In this document: positions 27,281 through 34,210 of the stretch, piece after piece
How the letters are laid out: each line of letters starts with the position of its first letter
Numbering within the stretch: the stretch's first letter is position 1
From: DASQPA01 sp963757335
GTDB taxonomy: Bacteria > Acidobacteriota > Thermoanaerobaculia > Multivoradales > UBA5704
Assembly: GCA_963757335.1 (NCBI GenBank)
Contig: CAVWRJ010000024.1
Span: forward strand, 124,001 to 188,000
Direction: 5' to 3'
DNA: 64,000 bases
Translations under genes and position numbers: made by a program
Notes under the pieces: model-generated
The model's input: only the letters and a program-made list of their open reading frames with translations
Databases searched by the model: none
What the model was told of the DNA's origin: nothing

Positions 27281-27470
27281 GTCTTCAAGTTTCGGTACCG
27301 AGAGCCGAGATGGCGGTCCCCGGAAGCGTTGTCGGGGGCTTCTGTCTTCGAGTCGCGGTACCGAGAGCCAAGATGACGGCGGTTGAAGGCAGTGTCCCGG
27401 TCTTTGTCTTCGAGTCTCGGTGCCGAAAGCCGAGGTCGCGGCACCCAGAGCCTTGTCCACCTCCCCAGGC
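27281..27470. repeat. Three 62-63-bp higher-order units at the end of array A
   Basis: GTCTTCAAGTTTCGG, GTCTTCGAGTCGCGG and GTCTTCGAGTCTCGG start at 27281, 27344 and 27406, followed by GTACCGAGAGCC-like sequence. Spacing of 63 and 62 bp equals three 21-bp units, so array A was partly amplified as trimers. Each unit holds the palindrome TCGGTACCGA or a variant. Confidence 0.65.
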
Positions 27471-27911
27471 GCCACGAGCGGACGATCCAACGGACCTCTG
27501 CGCCGGCTCGGTTGTCGCAGAAGCAGCTATCCAGCGTGCGAGAGCCGACCAGCAAGGGTCGCCCGTAGCAGCACTTAAGGGGGCAGCGCCGCAGGCTCAC
27601 AACGGCCATAGCGACAGCTGACTGTCGTATAGGCGTCTCCTTGAATGCTTGGAGAGCTGCATAGCGACATCCAGCGTGCTCCCAAGCCTCTACGTTCCGG
27701 CATCGCTCTGAAACGAAACAAGTTATGGCATCGTGATTTCACTACGCATGGAGGATCTGGGTCGGGTAAGCGCCTGCACCCATTTTCTCAGACCGTTGTA
27801 CTTATACGACACTCTCTCCAACGTTGACGCTGATCCTGAACTAGAGTAGAGTGCCGGTAAGTCAAACTGCGACAGGAAGATAGATCTACGCGAGCTGCAG
27901 TGGGCAGATGT
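27471..27911. other. Non-coding stretch at the edge of the AT-richer island
   Basis: Base composition falls from very GC-rich to mixed at about 27,620. I see no gene with a start, ribosome-binding site and plausible protein, no tRNA and no clear direct repeat marking an insertion boundary. Confidence 0.5.
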
Positions 27912-27983
27912 CTCCAACCGCCAAAGGTGACGCTAAGGCATACAGCCGAGCGATGGGTGCTGTCGGGCACACATAGGTTGGGC
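27912..27983 (+). other. Possible attC-like recombination site upstream of the HNH cassette
   Basis: GTTGGGC (27977-27983) fits the GTTRRRY core and is followed by AACAAGG. CTCCAAC (27912-27918) could be its partner, 72 bp end to end. The internal pairing is weaker than in the two following sites, so this is only a candidate. Confidence 0.35.
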
Positions 27984-28005
27984 AACAAGGACGGTAAGGG
28001 GGCAC

Positions 28006-28980
28006 ATGGCGGTTAAGGAAAAGAACATCAAACTCCTGTGGGGTCGCAGCGGTAACCGTTGCGCAATATGCCACATGGAGCTTTCCTTCGATTCTAAGCA
28101 CTCGCCTGCCTCATTTCCCCTTGGGGAGCAGGCTCATATAGTTGCTGAAGAATCAACCGGACCTCGCGGCGAGAGCATTCTGACGCCCGATGAGCGTAAC
28201 AGGTATCATAATCTTATTTTACTCTGCCCTTCTCATCATACAATGATAGACAAAGACGTCGCGAGCTTTCCCGTCGAGAAACTCCATCAAATTAAGGCAG
28301 ATCATGAGCTTTGGGTGCAATCCACCCTTTCTGAGAAGGCGGACCGCCGAGACATTGCCAAAGATGCCATCTATGCAACTCTTATTGATTCTGCTGTAGA
28401 CAACTGCCGATTCGGAGACTGGAAAGCTTGGACAAGTTGGGCTCTACCGGAGGACGCCAGGTGGGATCTGGACGCACCAAAAAGAATAAATGACTTTACA
28501 GATAAAATCCTAGCCGCTGTCTGGCCAGGCACCCTGGAAGAACTCGAGCGTGCATTACAGACTCTTGCTAGGATTATGAACCAAGCACTCCGAGTCTTTA
28601 TGCGACATGCAGAAAAGAGTCCAGACGCCTACTTCGCGGTAAGGTTTTATAAATATGTCGAGAGATGGGACCCTGACGAATACAATAAGCGATTTACTGA
28701 TTGGGAAAAGTGGAGCATTGAGTGTCACCGCTTGGTGCGCGAAGCTACTAAAGCTGCCAATTGGCTCGCTGATGTTGTCCGTAGAGATGTGAATCCCATG
28801 TTCTTTGCCGCCGAAGGTAAGTTTTTGATCGAAGGAGGACCCTTTATAGATTTTGCTTGGCATACGAGCCTGCTCGAGTATACTCTGGAAGAGAGGGCGG
28901 CATTACCTGCTGCACTTGTCAAGGACGTGAACGATGACGCCGGGACGGTTCCCAACAAAGGCATTCCAGCGGACGACTGA
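28006..28980 (+). CDS. HNH endonuclease-domain protein (integron cassette gene)
   Basis: A 324-residue protein with start at 28006 behind AAGGGGG. The first 80 residues are an HNH nuclease: GNRCAICHMEL (Cys19, Cys22), GEQAHIVAEE (His44), then RYHNLILLCPSHHTMID (Asn69, Cys74, His77/78), giving the zinc-binding and catalytic residues. The remaining 240 residues are an alpha-helical-looking domain I do not recognise, with many Trp and Arg. Codon use and AT content differ from the host-type genes. The last codons lie inside an attC-like site (28950-29009), as is common in cassettes. A DNA-targeting defence role is plausible from HNH plus cassette context, not shown. Confidence 0.8.
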   Translation: MAVKEKNIKLLWGRSGNRCAICHMELSFDSKHSPASFPLGEQAHIVAEESTGPRGESILTPDERNRYHNLILLCPSHHTMIDKDVASFPVEKLHQIKADHELWVQSTLSEKADRRDIAKDAIYATLIDSAVDNCRFGDWKAWTSWALPEDARWDLDAPKRINDFTDKILAAVWPGTLEELERALQTLARIMNQALRVFMRHAEKSPDAYFAVRFYKYVERWDPDEYNKRFTDWEKWSIECHRLVREATKAANWLADVVRRDVNPMFFAAEGKFLIEGGPFIDFAWHTSLLEYTLEERAALPAALVKDVNDDAGTVPNKGIPADD

Positions 28981-29009
28981 CGTCGCCGTTGAACGCCAGC
29001 ACGTTATGC
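28950..29009 (+). other. attC-like integron recombination site, 60 bp
   Basis: Left core TCCCAAC (28950-28956), right core GTTATGC (29003-29009). The arms pair imperfectly: GCATTCCAGCGGACGA on the left against the complement GCGTTCAACGGCGAC of the right, leaving unpaired bases as in folded attC sites. Length, core sequences and position overlapping the stop of the HNH gene all fit. Confidence 0.65.
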
Positions 29010-29151
29010 GGCACGGAGAAAGCATCACCGCATGCCACCGGTCGAGCAGCTTTAAAAAGAAGGCGTGCGAATTGTGAGATGCGGACAGCTTCGATAAGTG
29101 CGATACGATGTCCCTGCGCAACCCACCCAAAGTAGATGCCGAAGACTAGCT

Positions 29152-30924
29152 ATGAATCAAGACTGGATTCTTCAAAAAAAAGAAACTCGCCGAATGTTCG
29201 CCAATGCAACATGGGTTCCATTGCGAGCGTCTTGCAGCGATGAACAAGGTCAAGTTCGGATTACTGAGATAGGTTATGTCAGCGAATTCTTTGGCTGCGG
29301 ATCGGTCGCATTCCCGCCAGAACACCGAGAGGTCGCAGAGCGACTAGGCTGGAGTGATATCGGCATCGGTCACAGTGCGCAGCCGTATGCTTACAAAGAC
29401 GGTCACTATTCATCTATCGATCAGTACCAATACAACGACAAAGAAGCAATCGGCGTTGAGCTTGTTTTCGAGCACAATCAGCCCGTAGTCAACCGAAGGC
29501 TATGGATACTGAACCCTGACCTAGTTGTCGCTCTTCATCTCATAAAAGAGGGAAACAACTGGGTGAGACCAGAAGAGAATTTCGTTGTCGTGGCTCGTGA
29601 GGCTCTTGATGATAAAGGAAATCATCGCCTGATCGAGATAAAGCGAGAATTCCTCATCGACTATTTGGCGGCAAGGAACCTTTCGCTTCGCCTGTCTTAT
29701 TACCGCCAAAGAGTAGAGAATGTCGCTGCGCTTGAAGGCAATGAATACGCAAATCTAGAGAATCGACAAGAACAGCGAGACGGCGGACGATTTGAACTCC
29801 TGATTCGCAGTTTGAAAGATATGTATGGCAGAAGTTGGGCTTCGTTCCGAGTATGGAGAACTGATGTTGATGCGGATGAAGATGCCCCAGTGATGGGGCC
29901 GGAGGGCGCTGACAACACCGCATTTGAAAGCTCGCAAGGGCATCCGAGTGGTTACGAAGGTGTGCGGGTAGAGGGCGAGTTCTGGCGAGCCGAATGGATT
30001 GAGCATCAAGGGCAAAGCGTGCGTGTTCGAAGAGATGCGAATCAGACTGTGCCTCAATTTATCGTGGAGACCGACGGGACGCGAATGGCATCTGTCGACT
30101 TAAACGATGAAGGCATTGGTCGATGGCTCTGGTTCCGTTCTGGCGTAGTTAGCGATCTTCTCGGTAATCGCGGTTTTTCTCTTAAGTGGTATACGTCAGA
30201 AACTGGTGGTATTCGCTCCACGTCTGGGCATTTAACGCACTTTGGCATTAACTCTTCGGATTTGATCACAGTCTACGCCCATGATGTTGCCCGCCTTGAC
30301 GCATGGGAGCAGCACATTTGGGCCGCTCATAATGTTGTCCCGGATGGGAAGGTTTCGGATGAGTTGCTAGCAGCGCAGGTTAGAACTCAGCCAGCGTCTA
30401 CACATGCTGGTGAAGACATGCTATTCGAGAGTATGCGGATGCTAGAGGCAGGTTTTCGTCAAAGGTTTGGCATTGCTCTGTTCACTTGCGACATAGATGA
30501 TGCAGCAGTTATGCAGCAGGTTTCCCGCTTCGCGAGCAAGGATCAAGCCTCATTGCTGAGGTTGGCGAAAGAGCTTGTTCGTGTATTCTCGGATCGGCTT
30601 AATGTTTCCGAGCTTCGCAAGCTTTCAACCCATGCAGAGAAAGAAAAGCTTCGTTCAAACAAGCTTCTTCAGGATATATTGGCCCAGCAGGTTGGGGCTG
30701 ATAAAGCTCGCAACATCTTTGGTGCAGTCGTCGGCGTATATGACATGCGAATAGGTGATGCACATCCGACCGGATCAAAAATTGGAGATGCCTTAAAGCT
30801 TGCTGGAATTGACGAGAGCAGCTCGTTCCTGAGACAGGGCGAACAACTCATTTTCAACTTTGGGCGATCAGTTTGGTGGATAGGAAAATTGCTTTTTGAG
30901 CAATCGGAAGATCAAGGAAGCTAG
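29152..30924 (+). CDS. Unrecognised 590-residue protein with RxxxxH motif (integron cassette gene)
   Basis: The start at 29152 (MNQDWILQKKETRRMF) is chosen over an upstream GTG at 29098 because the extra residues look like non-coding sequence. The protein is soluble, with no signal peptide or membrane segments. Residues 1-390 are mixed alpha/beta and rich in Trp and acidic residues. The last 180 are helical (LLRLAKELVRVFSDRLNV, RSNKLLQDILAQQVGADKA) and contain YDMRIGDAHPT, where Arg533 and His538 make the RxxxxH signature seen in HEPN ribonuclease toxins. I do not recognise the family, so HEPN membership is a hypothesis. AT-rich relative to the host and bounded by two attC-like sites. Confidence 0.7.
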   Translation: MNQDWILQKKETRRMFANATWVPLRASCSDEQGQVRITEIGYVSEFFGCGSVAFPPEHREVAERLGWSDIGIGHSAQPYAYKDGHYSSIDQYQYNDKEAIGVELVFEHNQPVVNRRLWILNPDLVVALHLIKEGNNWVRPEENFVVVAREALDDKGNHRLIEIKREFLIDYLAARNLSLRLSYYRQRVENVAALEGNEYANLENRQEQRDGGRFELLIRSLKDMYGRSWASFRVWRTDVDADEDAPVMGPEGADNTAFESSQGHPSGYEGVRVEGEFWRAEWIEHQGQSVRVRRDANQTVPQFIVETDGTRMASVDLNDEGIGRWLWFRSGVVSDLLGNRGFSLKWYTSETGGIRSTSGHLTHFGINSSDLITVYAHDVARLDAWEQHIWAAHNVVPDGKVSDELLAAQVRTQPASTHAGEDMLFESMRMLEAGFRQRFGIALFTCDIDDAAVMQQVSRFASKDQASLLRLAKELVRVFSDRLNVSELRKLSTHAEKEKLRSNKLLQDILAQQVGADKARNIFGAVVGVYDMRIGDAHPTGSKIGDALKLAGIDESSSFLRQGEQLIFNFGRSVWWIGKLLFEQSEDQGS

Positions 30925-30934
30925 CCGACATGCC

Positions 30935-31006
30935 GCATAACAAGGCGCCGCATCGGACGGCAATTCCGCTTCCCTCCATTGCCGCCGGTGAGCTTGGTCG
31001 TTAGCC
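30935..31006 (+). other. attC-like integron recombination site, 72 bp
   Basis: Left core GCATAAC (30935-30941), right core GTTAGCC (31000-31006). Inner arms CGGACGGCAAT and the complement CGG-CGGCAAT of ATTGCCGCCG pair almost perfectly with one bulged base, and the outer parts pair more loosely, the expected extrahelical-base pattern. It starts 11 bases after the stop of the 590-residue gene. Confidence 0.7.
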
Positions 31007-31014
31007 GTACAGCC

Positions 31015-31366
31015 TCACAGGCGCTTCTGCTTACGAGGAACGACAGACCGAAAGTAGCTGGCTGTAGCCTGTTCGAGAATGAGTGCCGCAACCTGCATCG
31101 GACTGACCTGCCGCTCTCCAGCGCTTAGCAGAGCGGCGAGCTTCTTTGAGGCGTTGCTCAGTCTCTGGCGCCATCGGCACCTTCGGCCTTTTACTCCATG
31201 CCGGATTGGAAGGACGCCCAGGTCGCTTGCCGACACTCGGTTCCAGTCGCTCTTGCAGGGTCTCCGCCAGCGCGGCCATACCGAACGCGCCTGCGGAGTA
31301 ATCGGGCACGGTCCCCGCCACGGTAGCACCGAGCTTCTTCGCCAGGGACTCAATGTTCTTTGCCAT
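31015..31366 (-). CDS. Small hypothetical protein, downstream member of a two-gene unit, one apparent frameshift
   Basis: Start ATG at 31366, five bases after GAGGAGGA and within the stop of the upstream gene (TGATGG). The N-terminus is MAKNIESLAKKLGATV and the middle KRPGRPSNPAWSKRPKVPM is basic. Near 31165 the frame shifts into SNASKKLAALLSAGERQVSP, MQVAALILEQATASYF. The span of 352 bp is 117 codons plus one base, so one extra base gives 116 residues. A basic, helical, small protein coupled to another small gene resembles an antitoxin or DNA-binding regulator, but I do not recognise a family. Its 3' end abuts the second attC-like site. Confidence 0.55.
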
Positions 31367-31970
31367 CATTCCTCCTCGAGCGGGAAGCGGATCTCCAGGT
31401 AGTCGCGGTCGATCACGATCCCGACGGCTCCTTGCTGCCCGTCCTCGCCCAAACGTCTGAGAAAGTCGCGCAGTTCCCTCTATGTGATCTTCGAGAGCCT
31501 GTTCCGTCGTGTAGCATTGCAGGATCACTGGTGCGTCGAAGATGAGCTGCCCACCGCGCTCGTCATCCCTCCAGACGCCACGCCCCTGCGGGAACGCCGT
31601 TGCACCTCCGAAGAGGCGACCCAATGTGGCCAGAGCCTCGGTGACCCAGTACTCTTGATCGATAGCCTGCTCGTAACGGTCGACGCTAGTGTAGTGCGGC
31701 CAACAGATGTGTACTTATCCCGTACCTTCGCGCAGACCTTTCCTACCGTCATCCTGAGCGGAGCGAAGGATCTGGAGGTGGGCGCATTACTCCTCCCGCC
31801 CAGATCCTTCGCTCCGCTCAGGATGACGGTGGGAAAAGGAGAGGATTTGCGGAGCTTGGGATGAGCGCACTGAAGGTAACGTATTTCTGACGCACTACAC
31901 TAGGGACAAAGAGAACCAGCACCGTGGATGCGCTCTTTTGCGCTTGCAGCTTCTCGGACCACTCGGGCAT
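31366..31970 (-). pseudogene. Hypothetical 129-residue protein gene split by a MITE and a frameshift
   Basis: Start ATG at 31970 after GAGGAGGGAG: MPEWSEKLQAQKSASTVLVL. At 31900 a 210-bp element interrupts it. Removing the element plus one CTAG copy joins LVLFVPS directly to VDRYEQAIDQEYWVTEAL in frame. A second lesion near 31483 (GAGGGAACTG, one G too many) shifts into ELRDFLRRLGEDGQQGAV and DRDYLEIRFPLEEE. The arithmetic closes exactly: 605 bp minus 214 minus 1 is 390 bp, 130 codons. The ancestral protein looks like a small conserved soluble protein with FGGATAFPQGRGVWRDDER; I do not know its function. It was probably co-translated with the downstream gene. Confidence 0.75.
31690..31899. 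mobile_element. 210-bp MITE-like element with CTAG target duplication
   Basis: Terminal inverted repeats TGTAGTGCG (31690-31698) and CGCACTACA (31891-31899), flanked by CTAG on both sides (31686-31689 and 31900-31903). The core holds a perfect 31-bp inverted repeat (31745-31775 with 31800-31830) beginning ACCGTCATCCTGAGCGGAGC, a hairpin motif I recall as widespread in environmental genomes. No coding capacity, so any transposase acts in trans. The interrupted gene's frame is restored by precise removal, which confirms the boundaries. Confidence 0.8.
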
Positions 31971-32245
31971 CGCTCCCTCCTCGGCCTAGAGGCTGCTACT
32001 TCTGGGGCAAGAAGTCAAGACTCCGAATCCGAGGGAGCTCTGCCTGAGATCCTGTCTACCGGGCGGGCCACAACCGGCTTCGCTCTGCCGCCCTACAGGC
32101 CAAACTGCCGGACTCCGGTTAGGGCAGGACACCGGCAAACTGCCCTTCCCCGCAAGGCCGGTCTGTTGTAGCATCATGATGGAAGAGTGAGATGGCGGCA
32201 CTCGGACCGCCAGTCTCATCCACGCGCTAGTCACAAGAGCAGACC

Positions 32246-32674
32246 ATGCAACAACCCAAGCACATCGGGATTCTGTTCGTCGCTGGCTTCGGTCCAATCG
32301 TTCCGGATCGCAGCACTAGTGGAGCGCTTTACCGCGAAGCTCTTGGTATTCCGTTCAAGGAAGAGAAGGATGGCTACCTCCACACCGAGTCCCTGGAAGG
32401 GGCCAAGACCTTTGCACTGTGGCCACTCTCGCAGGCTGCGCAGTCATGCTTCGGCAGCGAATCTTGGCCTACTGACGTCCCTCCTCCTCAGGCATGGCTT
32501 GAGTTCGACGTTGAAAACGTCGAAGAGGCAACAGCAGCGCTCGAACAACAGGGCTATCGAATGCTCGTCAAGAACAGGAGAGAGCCCTGGGGCCAGATCG
32601 TGAGTCGGTTTCTCAGCCCGGAAGGACTATTGATCGGGATCGCCTTCACGCCTCTCTTCCGAGACCAACAGTAG
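32246..32674 (+). CDS. VOC-superfamily (glyoxalase/bleomycin resistance-like) protein
   Basis: A 142-residue single-domain protein with the VOC layout: an N-terminal strand IGILFVAGFGPIVPDRSTSGALYREALGIPF, then YLHTESLEGAKTFALWPL, WLEFDVENVEEATAALEQQGYRML and FLSPEGLLIGIAFTP. Candidate metal ligands are the His and Glu positions in HTESLEG and SPEG. Substrate unknown. Two hundred and seventy-five bases of non-coding DNA precede it, in which I see nothing definite. Composition is intermediate between island and host. Confidence 0.72.
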   Translation: MQQPKHIGILFVAGFGPIVPDRSTSGALYREALGIPFKEEKDGYLHTESLEGAKTFALWPLSQAAQSCFGSESWPTDVPPPQAWLEFDVENVEEATAALEQQGYRMLVKNRREPWGQIVSRFLSPEGLLIGIAFTPLFRDQQ

Positions 32675-32890
32675 GGCCGATCAGGCTGATCCAACTTTCC
32701 AGCCCTTCGCCTCCAGCCGTGCCCTCCGGTGAGCGTCCGGGGCGTGATCCCGCCTATGCGAAGCAGCGCCGGAATGGTACGGATGTTGCTTCACACATTG
32801 GCGCGAAAAGGTCGGCCGAGCCAATGCCCTTGGACTGCGAGCGCATCGTGTACTCCGGCTTTGGGTGGCTCATTACGATGGAGAAGTGAC

Positions 32891-33377
32891 ATGGCGAAGC
32901 CTAGCAAAGAACACGATTTGCCTTTGGTACGATGGCGACGCCGAGGAGGCGGCGCGGTTTTACGCCAAGACCTTTCCCGATTCGTCCGTCGGCGCGGTGC
33001 ACCGCGCACCGGGAGACTTTCCGGCCGGGAAGAAAGGGGACGTGCTGACGGTCGGGTTTACCGTGATGGGCGTTCCCTGCCTCGGGCTCAACGGCGGACC
33101 TGCGTTCAAGCACAACGAAGCGTTCTCGTTTCAGGTCGCAACCGCGGACCAGGCCGAAACGGATCGCTACTGGAACGCGATCGTCGGCAACGGCGGCCAG
33201 GAGAGCGCGTGCGGCTGGTGCAAGGACAAATGGGGATTGTCCTGGCAGATTACGCCGATCGCCCTGACGAAAGCGATCACCGATCCCGATCCCGCTGCCG
33301 CCAAGCGCGCGTTCGATGCGATGATGGAGATGGGAAAGATCGACATCGCCGCAATCGAGGCGGCGCGCCGCGGTTGA
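32891..33377 (+). CDS. VOC-superfamily PhnB-like protein, one apparent frameshift
   Basis: The start is taken as the ATG at 32891 (MAKPSK), after which one base too many in AGCAAAGAAC shifts the frame to NTICLWYDGDAEEAARFYAK. This is the canonical PhnB/3-demethylubiquinone methyltransferase-like opening. The rest has VLTVGFTVMGVPCLGLNGGP, FSFQVATADQAETDRYWNAI and CGWCKDKWGLSWQITP, typical of this VOC subgroup. The span of 487 bp is 162 codons plus one base, giving 161 residues after correction. Function within this subgroup is generally unknown. Confidence 0.78.
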
Positions 33378-33421
33378 GGTTGCAACTCGCTCCGTAAGGC
33401 TTACGATCGTTGGCTAACGCT

Positions 33422-34207
33422 TCAGCCGCCGTCCCGAGCCGCGATCTCCCGCTCGATCTCGTCGAAGAGCTGCGGCGGCGCTGCGATCAGGCGGGTCAAG
33501 AGCGGCTCGGGGCGGTTGAAGCGCTCCTCCTCGGGGCTGCCGGCCCGGATCCGGCCGCCGGCGGCGAGGACCAAGGCGACACCCGCCGCCACGTCCCATT
33601 CGTGCTTGGGGACGAGGGTCCAGGTGGCGTCGGAGAGCCCGCCCGCCACCCGCGCCAGCTTGTAGGCGACCGATCCCATGGCGATCACCTCAAACGGGCT
33701 CTCCTTCCACATCTCCCACTGCCCGCGCTTGACCTCGCTCCGGCTGGCGAGCACCGAGGCGCCGGCGAGCTTCAGCCGCTGGCTCATCCGGACCGGCACG
33801 CCGTTCAACGTCACCCCGTGGCCGAGCGCCCCGAGGAAGGTCTCGCCCGTCGCCGGGTTGCAGATGCCTCCGGCGACCGGCCGGCCGTCCTCGACCAGGC
33901 CGACCGAGACCGACCATTCCGGCAGCCCCATCACGAACTCGCGGGTGCCGTCGAGCGGATCGACCACCCACACCCGGCGCTTGTCCAGGCGGGAGCGGTC
34001 GTCGTGGGTCTCCTCCGAGAGCCAACCCTCGTCGCCCTGCGGCAGGAGCCGCTTCAAGACCGAGTCGACTAGGGTGTCGGCCTCGGTGACGGGGTCGTCG
34101 CCGCTCTTCTTTCGCGACTCGACCTCGCCGGGAGTGAAACGCGAGAGGACCTGGCGCGCCTCCCCCAGGGCCGCGGCGATGCGCGCCAGCTCGTCGTCGT
34201 AGGCCAT
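33422..34207 (-). CDS. cysQ: 3'(2'),5'-bisphosphate nucleotidase CysQ-like
   Basis: A 261-residue member of the inositol monophosphatase fold: DPVTEADTLVDSVL, WLSEETHD (metal ligands), RVWVVDPLDGTREFVMGLPE (DPLDGT signature) and KHEWDVAAGVALVLAAGG (WDxAAG signature). It hydrolyses PAP to AMP, removing the product of PAPS-dependent sulfation or sulfate reduction. It starts 3 bp after the Sat-CysC stop, so the two are certainly co-transcribed, supporting the CysQ over the inositol phosphatase assignment. Confidence 0.88.
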   Translation of the reverse strand: MAYDDELARIAAALGEARQVLSRFTPGEVESRKKSGDDPVTEADTLVDSVLKRLLPQGDEGWLSEETHDDRSRLDKRRVWVVDPLDGTREFVMGLPEWSVSVGLVEDGRPVAGGICNPATGETFLGALGHGVTLNGVPVRMSQRLKLAGASVLASRSEVKRGQWEMWKESPFEVIAMGSVAYKLARVAGGLSDATWTLVPKHEWDVAAGVALVLAAGGRIRAGSPEEERFNRPEPLLTRLIAAPPQLFDEIEREIAARDGG

Positions 34208-34210
34208 GCT

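Noticed and set aside
26838..27470. CRISPR array
   Set aside because: No constant repeat with unique spacers and no cas genes; units diverge along their whole length.
32054..32115. attC-like site from CACAACCGG to CCGGTTAGGGC
   Set aside because: The right core GTTAGGG breaks the consensus at the last base, the left core does not fit, and no cassette gene precedes it in the right orientation.
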